Source: Orientallactaga sibirica
Taxonomy: Eukaryota; Chordata; Mammalia; Rodentia; Dipodidae
Direction of reading: 5' to 3'
NCBI GenBank assembly: GCA_036365145.1
Contig: JAEOAD010000982.1
Coordinates: 4,738,001 to 4,802,000, forward strand
DNA length: 64,000 nt
The notes under the pieces were generated by a model. That model had not been told where the DNA came from, did not search any database, and saw nothing but the letters and a program-made list of their open reading frames with translations. A program made the translations under genes and the position numbers. Below, piece by piece: positions 21,151-31,799 of the stretch; the first letter of the stretch is position 1; every line of letters starts with the position of its first letter.

Positions 21151-23450
21151 ACATGCCAAAAAGTGTCAACAATTTATGGAAGGCAACCTACAAAGAACAG
21201 TGTTTTTTAATTACTTGAGCACTCCATACATAAACTTGAAAAGTTAAATTTCATTATGTCCTTGCCTTACTCTGATGTTTGGATTGTGAAATTAAACAAA
21301 TTCCAGGCTTAAGACACACACAGAATCCACTCAGAGGACACTTAGGTGTCTATCAGGAGCCTAAAAAGTTTGAGAATAAATTTAATGATAAATCTTTCTA
21401 AAGCTAACAGAAGAGGGTGACAGAATGTGCATTTGGTAGTCCATACATCAGATTAAGCCACTTGCAGACTGTGAGCATAGGATATAGAGCATATGGTATT
21501 ATGTTAACTCTTCATGGGGAGACCTGAACAAACATCCATTCAGGTCTAGTTCAGTGTACCATTGAGTTTAGTTGGGTTACTTACAGGAACATGGGGTTAC
21601 TTAGCCGAGCACTCATGACTGAAAGGCAGCTGCCTCTCTGGAAAGCCCGTAGCAGTCAAGTGACAACACAAGAAAGCTGCTTCCTTGGCTCACTGCACAA
21701 CTGGCAGGCAGCTGGGCTTGCCAGAGAGTCTCTTCTCCTCAGCAATTGGCTACTGCTTGGATAACATTGGGGATCCTTGGGAATCTTGTTTCAGCCATTT
21801 CCTAAGACCAGTGAGTTTTGTTTACTTCCTGAGTCTAACAAGCCTGAATAGGCCTCTCTCCAGGATGGAATGTTTCAATTTGGAGGACATTGCTATTCAA
21901 CACATAGACTTGGTCTCTAATTACAAAGGAATTAAAAACAGCAGTAGGAGAATAATAGCTCTATTCGTCTGCATGCCATAAAACACCTGCTTGCTGAGAC
22001 AATTCACTGGTTTGCTTAGAAACATAAGTTTAAAAGCTTGAGGCAGTATAATCCCATTTATAATAGGTATTCCTTTCTCATAATTGTTGCACATTGGTAG
22101 AGTACATTTAAAGCATGCTGCACATTAGTTCAGATTTGTTTGCTTAAGAAAATCGTACCCAAGACGAACTGCAGCCTATTACATCTTCATTTCCAATGAT
22201 AACATAATATGCCACTAGACTATGGATTTAAGATAAAACACAAAAATGTTGACTACATTCACATATGCACACATATAAATTGAAATCATAGTACATCTGG
22301 GATTTTGATGATTTCTAACTTCAGTACTTTTACTTTATTAAACTTATGTACTTTCTCAGGAACTTTCTAAAATAGTCCTTATGTATATATGCATACTTTG
22401 GCCAAAAACCTTGACACTCATGGTATTTTTTTGTGTATTGATTTTAAAAAGTATGTACATTTTGGCCAATATTTACATTTTAGAAATTTGTGGAAAACCT
22501 TTTTCATGTGCAGAGAAAATTGCCACCTGTGGGCTCAGGTTCACATCAGTCAGTTTGCCCATTCAAACTTTATTATCTTCCTTGGGGTTATCCCAGGTCA
22601 CCATCTTCCCCATCTACTGTTAGGACAGGAAGACCCCTTCTTCTATGATGCCTTTTTTTCTCTTCAGTCATGCCCATCCCTAACATACACCCATCAATTA
22701 TCCCCTATTGTCCAAGAGTAGTTTGTCAGGAAACCAGTCCCTTTCCTTCTTTCCTTCATGGATTCTCTGGGATATAGTTACAGTCTAATATTGTTGGTGG
22801 AATTACAGGCACTTCTCTTGAAACCTGCTACACAAGCAGAGACAGGCAGTGCTTTTTGGAATGCAGACAAGGTCATAATAGCCCAGTTGTAGCCCTTGGT
22901 GTCTTTCCATGAGAATCTCAAAGTCTCCATGTCTGAATTACAGCCTGAGTCTTGTGCAGTCGCATCTGTGGCTTGCACCATTCTCAGTTTTTCTCCTCTC
23001 TGCCTTGATCTGCATTTTCACATAGTCTTCCACCCCCTGGACTTTGTTGATTGTCTTGTATGTAAATTGTACTCACTAAATATTGAATACATTCATTAAC
23101 TACTAATTAAATAATAAAGTAACAGATGAACTTCCAACTTTGACTTCTTGTTTACTCATATAGGCCAGGAGTTCTATACAGGAGGTGATTTTGTAACCAT
23201 TACTGGTAGGGCACATTTTCATTATTGCTATGGGGGAAATACTACTGGCATATTGCAGGTAGCAGCCCAAGATGCTGTACCACATACTGCAATGCCTATA
23301 ACTGACACATTGTTCTAAAATACCTACACTGATTAAGATGCCCTGTTAAGGCTAATAGTAGAATGAAAGCTTTTATAAATTACGTTTAAGCCAAATCTCC
23401 AACAAAATAGATTTTTTAAATTCCAAGCGAAATGTGCTTTTCATTTTCCA
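21151..23450. other. Repeat-poor block
   Basis: About 2.3 kb with almost no recognisable transposon, unusual for this window. The frames at 21685-21981, 22381-22721 and 22896-23099 are short, show no known domain and lack a consistent exon pattern. This is candidate unique, possibly conserved non-coding DNA. Confidence 0.5.
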
Positions 23451-23451
23451 A

Positions 23452-23622
23452 AAATATTATTTATTTATTTACAAGGAGAGAGGGTGGGGGGAATGGGTGT
23501 GACAGGACCTCTAACCACTGCAAACAAACTCCAGATGCATGGGCCACTTTGGGGAATTGAATGAACCAGGGTCATTAGGCTTTTCAGGCAAGTGCCTTAA
23601 CTGCTGAGCCATCTCTCTAGGC
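23452..23622 (-). mobile_element. tRNA-derived SINE, deleted
   Basis: Antisense with TTATTTATTTATTTAC tail and head GAGCCATCTCTCTAGGCC. The usual GTGCATCTGGCTTATGTGGG block is missing. Confidence 0.9.
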
Positions 23623-24020
23623 CAGATTTCATTTTTTTTTTTTTGTTCAGTGATAGTTTATTGGTCCCTTAGCATTGCATTATAATATCCAGGGTAAATT
23701 CACATACACATGGGCAAGTAAAATAATATCAAAATAAATTGAACACTACTTTTAAGTATTTACTGAGTTAAGTAGTATAATAAATACTATAATAAGCAAA
23801 AAGCTTCAATCATACAATTCAGTTTCACTGAGGTTACAGTAGTGTTTGTAAATATGAGTTTTAAAATTTAAGTTACAAATGTTAAAAGCATTGAAAAACT
23901 AGTATAAAAGTGAATTTTGGCATGTAAGTGAGCTCCTCTGTCATTAGCATTTGACCATTGGGGTAAATGAGGAAGCCATTTCTCACCTACTTTTTGAGGT
24001 ACAACTATCCAACTAGTCAG
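23623..24020. other. Unassigned DNA
   Basis: AT-rich, beginning with an oligo-T run at 23632-23644 that may be the antisense tail of an unrecognised retroposon. No gene seen. Confidence 0.45.
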
Positions 24021-24042
24021 CAACAGCTGGAAGACTTTTAAG

Positions 24043-24326
24043 AAAAATTTTTATTATTATTATTTTTTATTTATTTTTGGAGAGAGACACAGAGAGAGAT
24101 AGACAGAGGGAGAGAGAGACAGAGATGGGTGTGCCAGCAGTCTCAGCTGCTGTGAACGAAATCCAGATGTGTGAGCCCCCTTGTGGTCAAGTGCAGCATT
24201 GCTCCCTTGTGTCACTTTGCATCTGGCTAAACGTGGGACCTGGAGATTGGAACTGCTGGAGATTGGAACCAGCGTTCTTAGGCTTAGCAGGCAGGTGCCT
24301 TAACCGCTAAGCCATCTCTCCAGCCC
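24043..24326 (-). mobile_element. tRNA-derived SINE, long form
   Basis: Full copy with the GTGGTCAAGTGCAGCATTGC block and the doubled CTGGAGATTGGAAC unit. The 19-bp TSD CAGCTGGAAGACTTTTAAG is perfect at 24024-24042 and 24327-24345, the longest clean duplication seen here. Confidence 0.98.
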
Positions 24327-24461
24327 CAGCTGGAAGACTTTTAAGTTTACAATCTTTGAGTTGAACTTTTCCTTTTTGAAAAGCAACTAAAGCAACCTAG
24401 AGCTTATTACTGTGCAAAAATTCCCCAAAATCCCAATGGAATTTATGAGGGAACTTTTTTG

Positions 24462-24700
24462 CATGTTTGTGGGCACATATATATGTGCAGAAGACCATGC
24501 ATGTATGTGCAGACCAGAGGTCAATGTTAGGTGTCTTCTTCTAGTGCTTCTTTGCCATGTTTTTATGAGACAGGGTCTATCACTGAACCTGAGCTCACCA
24601 ATTCAGTGAGACAAGTTAGTCAGCAAGTCCTTGAGTTCCTCCTGTCTTCACCTCCCTGTCACTGAGATTACAGGCATGCACCACCATGCCCGGTATTCCC
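24462..24700 (-). mobile_element. B4-like SINE
   Basis: Antisense: GCATGTATGTGCAGACCAGAGG, GACAGGGTCTATCACTGAACC, ending ACCACCATGCCCGGTA. The tRNA-like head is missing. Confidence 0.82.
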
Positions 24701-25010
24701 AGCTTTCTATTTTTATAAATATTTATTAGAATTCTCCATGCTTAATGTGTTTTATGTTTCCAGTTATGAACATACAAAATAATAACTGTTGATCTTCTTG
24801 TTAGATCCCCTTTAAACATTGGAATGCATTGAAATTTGTGTTCTCTACCATCTAGGGCTCATTAAAAAATAATAATTAAAAAGTAAAGCAAAGGTCTTTT
24901 GCATTGGTGAAATACATTGAAAGTAACCTATGCAGAAGCACGTGTCATCTTAATAGCTTTAAACTTTGGAGAGCTTAATATATGGATTTGAAGACTATGA
25001 ACTAGCTCAT
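24701..25010. other. Unassigned DNA
   Basis: No recognised feature. Confidence 0.45.
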
Positions 25011-25024
25011 AAAAGTTGAGGAGA

Positions 25025-25172
25025 AAGCCCATCTTTAATCCCAGCACTCGGGAGGCAGAGGTAGGAGATTGCTGTGAGTTCGAGGCCACCCTGAGACTAC
25101 ATAGTGAATTCCAGGTCAGCCTGAGCTAAAGTGAGACCCTATCTCGAAAAAAAACAAACAAACAACAAAAAA
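25025..25172 (+). mobile_element. B1-type SINE, 5'-truncated at insertion
   Basis: The first ~25 bases of B1 are absent. The body starts near CCATCTTTAATCCCAGC and ends in a CAAACAAACAACAAAA tail. A perfect 14-bp TSD, AAAAGTTGAGGAGA, at 25011-25024 and 25173-25186 shows that the truncation occurred at integration. Confidence 0.96.
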
Positions 25173-25186
25173 AAAAGTTGAGGAGA

Positions 25187-25540
25187 GTTCAACAATGTGG
25201 AATAGCACCCCTAAAGCAAGAAAAGGATAAGGAATTCAGTGTTTAGTATAAACCCTCAGTTATCACATTAACTCATAAGAACTTCTTTCCTCCCATAGGT
25301 GCAATTGAAAACTGTTGATAGGATTATCTGATGTAGGTGATGCATAATGTAAAGACCCCTCATATGAACACATTGGAAACTCAATTTCTCACAGAACCAT
25401 GTGGATTATTTATACCAGTTAATCCATGTTGTGTGTATTTGTGAACAAGGTAGACCTAATAATTATATTTTTATTAGAGACAGAGTTATGTCTTACAAGG
25501 ATTACTGATTCAAAACAATGGCCTAATATGATTAGGAATT
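25187..25540. other. Unassigned DNA
   Basis: No gene or recognised repeat. Confidence 0.45.
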
Positions 25541-25542
25541 TC

Positions 25543-25613
25543 CTCCCTCCCTTTCTACTTCCCATACTTCCTCCTTCCCTACCTCCCTTCTTCCCTTCCT
25601 CCCTCCCTCTCTT
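25543..25613 (+). repeat. CCTT/CCCT pyrimidine tract
   Basis: Uneven CCTCCCTTCC units over about 70 bases, directly before an old antisense B1. Confidence 0.85.
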
Positions 25614-25615
25614 TT

Positions 25616-25712
25616 GGCATGTCTCTGTGTAGCCTGGGCTGGCCATGAATTTGACATCCCTCTGCTTTGGCCTCATGAGTGCTAGGATTGCACATGCATT
25701 CCACCCTAACAA
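25616..25712 (-). mobile_element. Old B1-related SINE fragment
   Basis: Blocks TGTAGCCTGGGCTGGCCATG and GTGCTAGGATTGCACATGC match an old antisense B1. Confidence 0.65.
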
Positions 25713-25794
25713 TCTGGTGTTTATTTTCTATGAGAGCTAAACATAATCCAACTGCCTTAAGGTTTAGAACTTTCACTTTTGAATTAACTCACAG

Positions 25795-25849
<55 letters not shown>

Positions 25850-25850
25850 A
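25795..25850 (+). repeat. (TATC)n microsatellite, left half
   Basis: About 13 uninterrupted TATC units, then TAAATCATCTATC leading into an LTR. Confidence 0.97.
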
Positions 25851-25865
25851 AATCATCTATCAACC

Positions 25866-26232
25866 TGTGATGGTTAATCTGGTTGTCAGCTTTAAAGGAT
25901 TTAGAATCATCATGGAAACAAATATTGATTTGTGTGTTAGTTTTCTTGTAAGATTAATCGACATGGGATGACCCCTCTTGATTTGAGCAGTGCCATTCTA
26001 TGAGCTAAGTATCCTGGATTGTATGAGAAGAAAGAGTTGGCTGAGCACTAACACTCATTTTCTCTACTCCCTCTCTGCAGATGTGACACTGTGACTCTGG
26101 CTCCCTGCTCCTTCCATGCTTTCCCTTTGTTGACAGGCTTCCCCTTGAAACGGTAAGCTAAAAATAAACCCTTTCTTTCCTTAAGCTGCTTCTGATTGGG
26201 TGTTTTATCCCAGCAATGAGAAAGTAATATAC
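25866..26232 (+). mobile_element. ERVL-MaLR LTR in a tetranucleotide array
   Basis: Sense copy: TGTGATGGTTAATCTGGTTG start, TAGAATCATCATGGAAAC, ATAAACCCTTTCTTTCC signal region and GAGAAAGTAATATACT end. Both sides are ATCTATC-type repeats, so it seems to have landed in such an array. Confidence 0.87.
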
Positions 26233-26233
26233 T

Positions 26234-26287
26234 ATCTATCATCTATGTATGTATGTATGTATGTATGTATGTATGTATGTATGTATG

Positions 26288-26344
<57 letters not shown>

Positions 26345-26372
26345 CTATCTACCTATCTACCTATCTATCATC
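26234..26372 (+). repeat. (ATGT)n(ATCT)n compound microsatellite, right half
   Basis: About 11 ATGT units are followed by about 18 ATCT units and a slightly imperfect end (CTACCTATC). Confidence 0.97.
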
Positions 26373-26499
26373 TATTGAACAGTTATAACTCCATTAATCC
26401 ACACCATAAACTAAAATAGTTCTGTCCTCATGTTATGGTTACTTCCTAGGCACTGGTAAGTTCTGAATATGGTGAACTTAAAAACCCGTCTGACATTAC

Positions 26500-26645
26500 C
26501 GTGGGGGAAAAAATCTTTGGGAATATCTGTGAAGAATTTTCTAGATTAAGTTAATTGAAGTGGGAGGACCCACCCTAACTGTGGGCAGTACTGTTTCACG
26601 GACTGGGGTTCCAGAATGGATAAAAAGGAGAAAATGTAAGAGTCA
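26500..26645 (+). mobile_element. Partial ERVL-MaLR LTR
   Basis: Middle part only: TTCTAGATTAAGTTAATTGAAG, GGACCCACCCTAACTGTGGGC, GGATAAAAAGGAGAAAATG. Both ends are missing, and L1-like sequence abuts the right side. Confidence 0.75.
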
Positions 26646-26915
26646 AAAGAAGGGGAGGGGTGCTTTGCAATGCTAACTTCTAGACACAAAATGGCCATGG
26701 CCATCGCAGTGGTTGATGCTACCTACATAAGACTTACAAAATAGGAGGGAAAATGATGAGACAAAACAGAAGAAAGACTAGTTGGGAAGAAGAAAGGATT
26801 TAGTGCAGGGAGAATTTGAGAGGAGAAACAGGGAAGATGGTGGGAAGGATTGTAATCATGTTCTATTGTCTCTGTGTGTGGAGGTTGTCAATAAAAGTTT
26901 AAAAACAATTTTTAA
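26646..26915 (+). mobile_element. L1 3' end, truncated
   Basis: Resembles rodent L1 3' UTR: purine-rich GGAGGGAAAATGATGAGAC, GGTGGGAAGGATTGTAATC, and the end GTTGTCAATAAAAGTTTAAA with a polyadenylation signal. No ORF2 remains. Confidence 0.65.
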
Positions 26916-26929
26916 GAAAGGAAAAAAGC

Positions 26930-27235
26930 CACATTTGTACTGAATCCTGCACTGTATGTTAATCTCATTAAGCAAAAAGATAATTTACACAAGAAGGGTG
27001 AGGAGGTGATGTGATATTTCATATCATATGATATGAAAATAGAAGGTGGAATACTAGGGACAGAATGACACAAGCAGGGCGGGTGGTGGGAAGATGGAGG
27101 AACAGCAGGTGAAGCTAGGAGGATCAACTAAAACTGAGTATGGGTTAAAGTGTTATAGGAAACCTACTATTTTGTATGACAATTAAAAAACATGAATAGT
27201 AAAAACTTGAATTTGTAATAAAAAAACAACTGCAT
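26930..27235 (+). mobile_element. Second L1 3' end, truncated
   Basis: Another rodent-L1-like 3' UTR: GGATCAACTAAAACTGAG, GTTATAGGAAACCTACTATT, ending in an AATTAAAAAAC A-rich tail. It contains a perfect 22-bp palindrome at 27017-27038. Confidence 0.6.
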
Positions 27236-27795
27236 ATACACACAAAAAAGAGAAATGATCTCCTCTGATGTTGATCTCTGAGGTTGATGTGGTAATTAAA
27301 ATTCATTTTGGGAAGTTATTACACAAACTAGCATGTTGAGGAGATTTTGTCATATTTAATTGCTACATTGCTTTAATATATCTGAGTAAACTCTCTCCCA
27401 CCTTTATGAAAAAGGCAAAAAGAATCAAGGCTCTCAAATCATACTGCCCTGATTTAGTTCCATATCTTAGACTTAGGAACAGTGTATACAAACCTGAAGA
27501 TGTGCCTTTACAGTGTCTAAGTCACTCATTTATGCATCAGCTATTTGCTATCTCCATGAATTTTTTAATTGCTTACTGGTGTGACAGAATAGTTTGGGAG
27601 CAAGAAAACTGAATTCTGAGGGAAGATTCTATCCAATCTCTATAATATTGAATGACCATATTTGCATGGACCTCTGGGAAATGGAAGTATTTGAAACCAA
27701 GATTTGAAATTAAGGGTGCATCCACATAAATATTTTTTTACTATATACTAAATATATAGGTTTGCCATGAAGTAAAAGCCTTACTAAAATAGAGA
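27236..27795. other. Unassigned DNA
   Basis: AT-rich, no recognised gene or repeat. Confidence 0.45.
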
Positions 27796-27796
27796 T

Positions 27797-28380
27797 TTAA
27801 AGAGCTGGGGAGGTGGCACAGGAGGCACAGTACTTCCCATGAAAGCACAGGGATCTGAGTTCAAATCTATAACACCCACATAAAAAATCTGGGTGTGTCA
27901 GGGCATACCTACAAACCAAGGACTTGGAAGACTGAGATAGGTGAATTTATGGGGCTTGCTGGCTAGTTAGTCTATAAGCTACTGGTTTAGTGAGAGAACC
28001 TGTCTCAAAAAATAAGGTGGAGGGGCTGGAGAGATGGCTTAGTGGTTAAGGCGCCTGCCTCCTAAGCCTAAGAACGCTGGTTCCAATCTCCAGTGGTTCC
28101 AATCCTCCAGGTCCCACGTTTAGCCTGATGCAAAGGGGAGCAATGCCGCACTTAACCACAAGGGGGCGCACGCATCTGGATTTCATCCGCAGCAGCTGAG
28201 AGGCTGCTGGTGCGCCCATCTCTATCTGTCTTCCTCTCCCCCTCTCTCTCTCTCAGTGTGTGTCTCTCTCCCCCCCAAAAAAATAAGGTGGAGAACAATT
28301 GAGGAAAACACTCAGTGTCAACCTGTGACCTCCATGTGTACTCACACACAATACAAACATGCACATACACACATCAAAAA
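27797..28380 (+). mobile_element. B4-like SINE, interrupted
   Basis: Head GAGCTGGGGAGGTGGCACAGG and B1-related half lie at 27797-28022. The tail with TGTGACCTCCATGTGTACTC and CACACACAA is at 28278-28380. A tRNA-SINE splits it inside the AAAATAAGGTGGAG block. Confidence 0.88.
28023..28277 (+). mobile_element. tRNA-derived SINE, long form, in a B4
   Basis: Sense copy with doubled GGTTCCAATC(TCCAG) units after the head and the GCAATGCCGCACTTAACCAC block. TSD AAAAAATAAGGTGGAG is perfect at 28007-28022 and 28278-28293. Confidence 0.97.
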
Positions 28381-28905
28381 CATATACACAAAAGAAATAG
28401 AGAGGAAATAGAGAGGATACTTTTCCAAGAGAGAAAATATATTACAGAAATTAACTTTTTAAAATGATCACACCATTATAATTTATTAATGAATGCTAAC
28501 CTTGTGGGAAAGTCAGGGGCAAATTGATGTCTGTTCCTAGTTTGGTCCAAAACTTAAAATAAATTCATCTTTCATTATTGTCTATATGACATCATTTTCT
28601 GTTAGTGTGGACAACTCTGCAGACCCAGCAGGTAATATACCTGGTAAGTCTGCAAACAGGTCAAGAGACAATTGTTTCTTATTTGGATGAGCTTCTGCTA
28701 TACTTGAAGACTATGCTTTTCCTTCAATTTAAAGATAATGTGAAACTTGAACACCAACAAGATATCTTTCTTTGCCTAGAATCCATTATGATCTGGTTGT
28801 ATTGGCTACTCCATTGATGACTTATCCTTTGATTGTCCTTCAAATCATGACAGACAAAAATATATGAGGAACCTCAAGCTATTTCCTCCTAAAATATGCT
28901 GCTTC
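28381..28905. other. Unassigned DNA
   Basis: The 70-codon frame at 28605-28817 has no recognised domain, and no gene is supported. Confidence 0.45.
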
Positions 28906-28907
28906 TT

Positions 28908-29065
28908 TTCTTTTTTTGTTTTTGTTTTTCAAGGTAGGTTTTCACTCTAGCTCAGGCTGACCTGGAATTCACTGTGCAGTCTCAGGGTAGCTTTGAACTC
29001 AAGGTGATCCTCCTACCTCTGCCTCCCTAGTGTTGGGATTAAATGTATGCACCTCCACACCTGGC
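28908..29065 (-). mobile_element. B1-type SINE
   Basis: Antisense: GTTTTTGTTTTTCAAGGTAGG, GCTCAGGCTGACCTGGAATT, CTCTGCCTCCCTAGTGTTGG, CACACCTGGCA end. Confidence 0.94.
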
Positions 29066-29254
29066 AAAATATGCTTCTTTAACAAATAGATTATTGTGGC
29101 CTACAGGTCATCTAACTCCAGTGGATGCAAGAATATCTCTGATTGGGTACACATTTTCCTTTTATTTTGTAAAGGGTTTTACCTGTGTAAAGGAAGATCC
29201 CATTTGTTCAAGTGTCTCCTCCTTCCCTTGGAGAAGAGAAGGGTGGTAAATAAG

Positions 29255-29735
29255 AGTTGTCAATGGAGACAGCACTAAGTTAGGACCCGAAGGGAAAATC
29301 GGCCAATCACACCTCACCAGGGCCCCAGCTGAAACCATAGAGTAATGCAGGGGAAAGGAAAGAGTACAGCATTCTTGGTGATCACGACACCAGAAAAAGG
29401 CTGAAGGAGATAAACACAGAGAACATCCAGATATCCAAAGACACAGAGGCTCCCAAAACCTCATCACGGAAGTAGAACTAAAATGACCCCAACGTGGTTC
29501 AGGGAAATTCGTGGAAGAGGGGGTGAAAATAATGTTAGAGCCACAAGTTGGGGCATTATGCACAGAGACTTGGCCTGTTCCCCATGACTTTTGACTACCC
29601 CCACAATGCGTGACCCACATTCCCCATTGATGAGGGTCCCTTTGGAAGAGGGAGGACAGGGAAGAGGATAATGGAATCACCATTATGAATGTAAGATTAG
29701 AATAATATAAATAAAAAATAAATTAAAAAAATTCA
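29255..29735 (+). mobile_element. L1 3' UTR, truncated copy
   Basis: Non-coding 3' end of an L1: block with ACTTGGCCTGTTCCCCATG, GGTCCCTTTGGAAGAGGGAGG, GGAATCACCATTATGAATG, then an A-rich tail (AATAAAAAATAAATT). A near-identical 3' terminus occurs antisense at 31190-31252. The 173-codon antisense frame lies in this UTR and is not a gene. Confidence 0.72.
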
Positions 29736-29747
29736 ACATAAGAGCTC

Positions 29748-30074
29748 TGTTACAGTCATCTGCTCCTTGATGGGATAAACATCCAAACAGACAAAGTTCA
29801 TGGGAAGAAGAGGTTTATTTCAGGTTTGCAAAATTGAGGGGAAATTCCATCACTTGTGGAAGAAGTTGTTTATTTCTGTCCATCCAAGTAGAAACAACTG
29901 CAGCAAGCAAACATGAACTTGGGCAAGCACAACCCACCAGAGCTCAGACTTCTCTGCACATACCTAGAAGGTCTGGACTCAGATCTTCCTCCAAACACAC
30001 CTTAGGCCTGGACTCCAAGATCTTTCCCCAGTGACAACACCCCCTCCATCTGCCTGCTGGGGGCTGAAATTGCA
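29748..30074 (-). mobile_element. MaLR-type solo LTR
   Basis: On the minus strand it runs from TGCAATTTCAGCCCCC to GATGACTGTAACA, with an antisense polyadenylation region (GGTTTATTTCAGG). The 5-bp sequence AGCTC flanks both ends (29743-29747, 30075-30079), supporting these edges. Confidence 0.78.
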
Positions 30075-30170
30075 AGCTCAATTTTAGCTGCAAACTGGTT
30101 TCTTTAGTTTAGACTAAATGGTCTATTAGCCCAAATTCTTTTTATTTGTGTGTGTGTGTGTTTATATATT

Positions 30171-30262
30171 ATCATTCACATGGTCTTTATCCTATGTCTG
30201 TGTGTATGTTTGTATTTATGCACCATCATTTATGTGGTCTTTATCCTATGTTCATTTTCCTT
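30171..30262 (+). repeat. Two-copy ~54-bp tandem duplication
   Basis: TGGTCTTTATCCTATGT occurs at 30181 and 30235 with similar flanks (CATTCACA and CATTTATG). It sits beside the TG tract of the next B4. Confidence 0.85.
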
Positions 30263-30279
30263 GCTTTATTCAATTTTTG

Positions 30280-30612
30280 TTTTTTGCATGCATGTGTTCC
30301 ATCTGTATGCATATATGTGGGTGCATGTGTATGTACAGGTGTGCTTGCAAGAGTATTCAGAGGCAGACGTTAAGTGCCCTTTTCAATCCTCATCTATTCA
30401 CCATCTTATTTTTCTAGGCAGGATCTCTCTCTCTGAACCTGGAGTTCACTTATTATGCTAGTCAAGCTGCCAGGCAAATCCCAGGGATCCTCCTGTCTCT
30501 ACAGGCATGTGCCATCATGCCCAACATTTATATGGGTTATGGGTATCAGACTCAGCTCTTCCTGCTTAACACAGAAAGCTTTTCAACTACTGAGCCGTCT
30601 CCTCAACTTAAT
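30280..30612 (-). mobile_element. B4-like SINE
   Basis: Antisense: GCATGCATGTGTTCC, TAGGCAGGATCTCTCTCTC, GGCATGTGCCATCATGCCC, head end GAGCCGTCTCCTCAACTT. Confidence 0.85.
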
Positions 30613-31160
30613 CAGCTCAAATTCTAATTACTTTTGTGGTTGCTCATCCAAGGTACCCCAGCTAGAGTTCCCAAGAATGCTCAAAGAAAAAGATATCCTT
30701 TTCTTCCTCTGTATCCTGAACCAAGTACAGTGTCCACTGCCATGAGCACCAAGTGACCTCAGCAGTCTGAGTGTGGATTATGTTTATTGTATGTGTGGTA
30801 CATACAGAGGAAATTGCAGATAGAAGACATGAGCCTGCAGTTGACAGTTATACTAGCTTCATATCATGTATACCTGGCCGTCAGTTCCCTAATTATGTTG
30901 TGTGAAAATATTTCATCTTGACAAAACAACACCTTTGATCACACCAAATTAAGAACGATTTAGACTTTATTGTTCTGTAGGATCTCTTGCCTTTAAGTAG
31001 CAAATTTGGTTTTGTTTTGTCATCTTCCAATTGCTAAATATGACAGCATTATCATCAGCTTATTATTTTTATGGTTTAAGATTTACTATGTATTATACAA
31101 GAAAATGTCACATAACATATTGGAAGAAAGCTTGACATCAAAAGAAATTGATTCTTGCTT
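30613..31160. other. Unassigned DNA
   Basis: No gene or repeat recognised. Confidence 0.45.
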
Positions 31161-31164
31161 AACC

Positions 31165-31252
31165 TGTTTTTTTATTAATTTATTTTTTATTTATATTATT
31201 ATAATTTTACATTCATAATTGGTGACTCCATTATTCTCCTCCCTGTCCTCTG
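31165..31252 (-). mobile_element. Very short antisense L1 3' end
   Basis: Oligo-T/TATT tail at 31167-31205, then TTCATAATTGGTGACTCC and CTCCTCCCTGTCCTC, the reverse complement of the L1 terminus at 29640-29700. This is a severely 5'-truncated insertion. Confidence 0.75.
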
Positions 31253-31284
31253 AAGGTGATCATTTTGTTGTTTCTCATTCTTTG

Positions 31285-31797
31285 ACCCTTTTTGCATGTG
31301 TATGTGTGCGGTATGCATGCATGTGTGCGTATTGTATGTTTACACATGTGTATATGTATGTGTATGTAAAGGTGGCTAAAGTTGTCATTGTGTTGCCATC
31401 TACCTTACTTTTTTAAAGTTTTGGTTATTCAAAGTTAGGCCTCAGGCTGGCCCAGGCTGACCTGGAATTTACTATGTAGTCTCAGGCTGGCCTGGAACTC
31501 ACAGAGATCCTTCTACCTCTACCCCCTGAGAGGTGGGATTAAAGGCGTACACTACCACACCTGGCTCCACCTTACATTTTTGAGGCAGGCTCTCCTCACT
31601 GAACTTAGAGCTCACTGATTTGGCTAGACTAACTAGACAGTGAACCCCAGGGATCACCTGTCTCAGCCTCCTTAACACTGGGATTTCAGGGACTCACTAC
31701 CACACCTGACTTTTGTGTGGATTCTAGTGCTCTTACTCAGGTCTTTGCGCTTGCACAGCAAGCACTTTACCTACTACTGAGTCGTCATCTCCCCAGT
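31285..31797 (-). mobile_element. B4-like SINE, interrupted
   Basis: TG/CA-rich start at 31285, body resuming at 31567 (GAGGCAGGCTCTCCTCACTG) and head end GAGTCGTCATCTCCCCAG. A B1 splits it. Confidence 0.87.
31411..31566 (-). mobile_element. B1-type SINE in a B4
   Basis: Antisense B1 ending CACACCTGGCT. ACCTTAC occurs on both sides, fitting a short TSD. The GCCTCAGGCTGGCCCAGGCTGACC stretch shows local duplication within the element. Confidence 0.9.
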
Positions 31798-31799
31798 AC

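Noticed and set aside
25795..26372. CRISPR-like regular repeats
   Set aside because: These are uninterrupted tetranucleotide arrays without spacers in a mammalian genome.
29162..29683. 173-codon minus-strand frame
   Set aside because: It lies antisense to an L1 3' UTR on the plus strand and has no domain.
30146..30461. Overlapping 75-103 codon frames
   Set aside because: Translations of TG-rich DNA and a B4 element in three frames (CVCVY-type runs).
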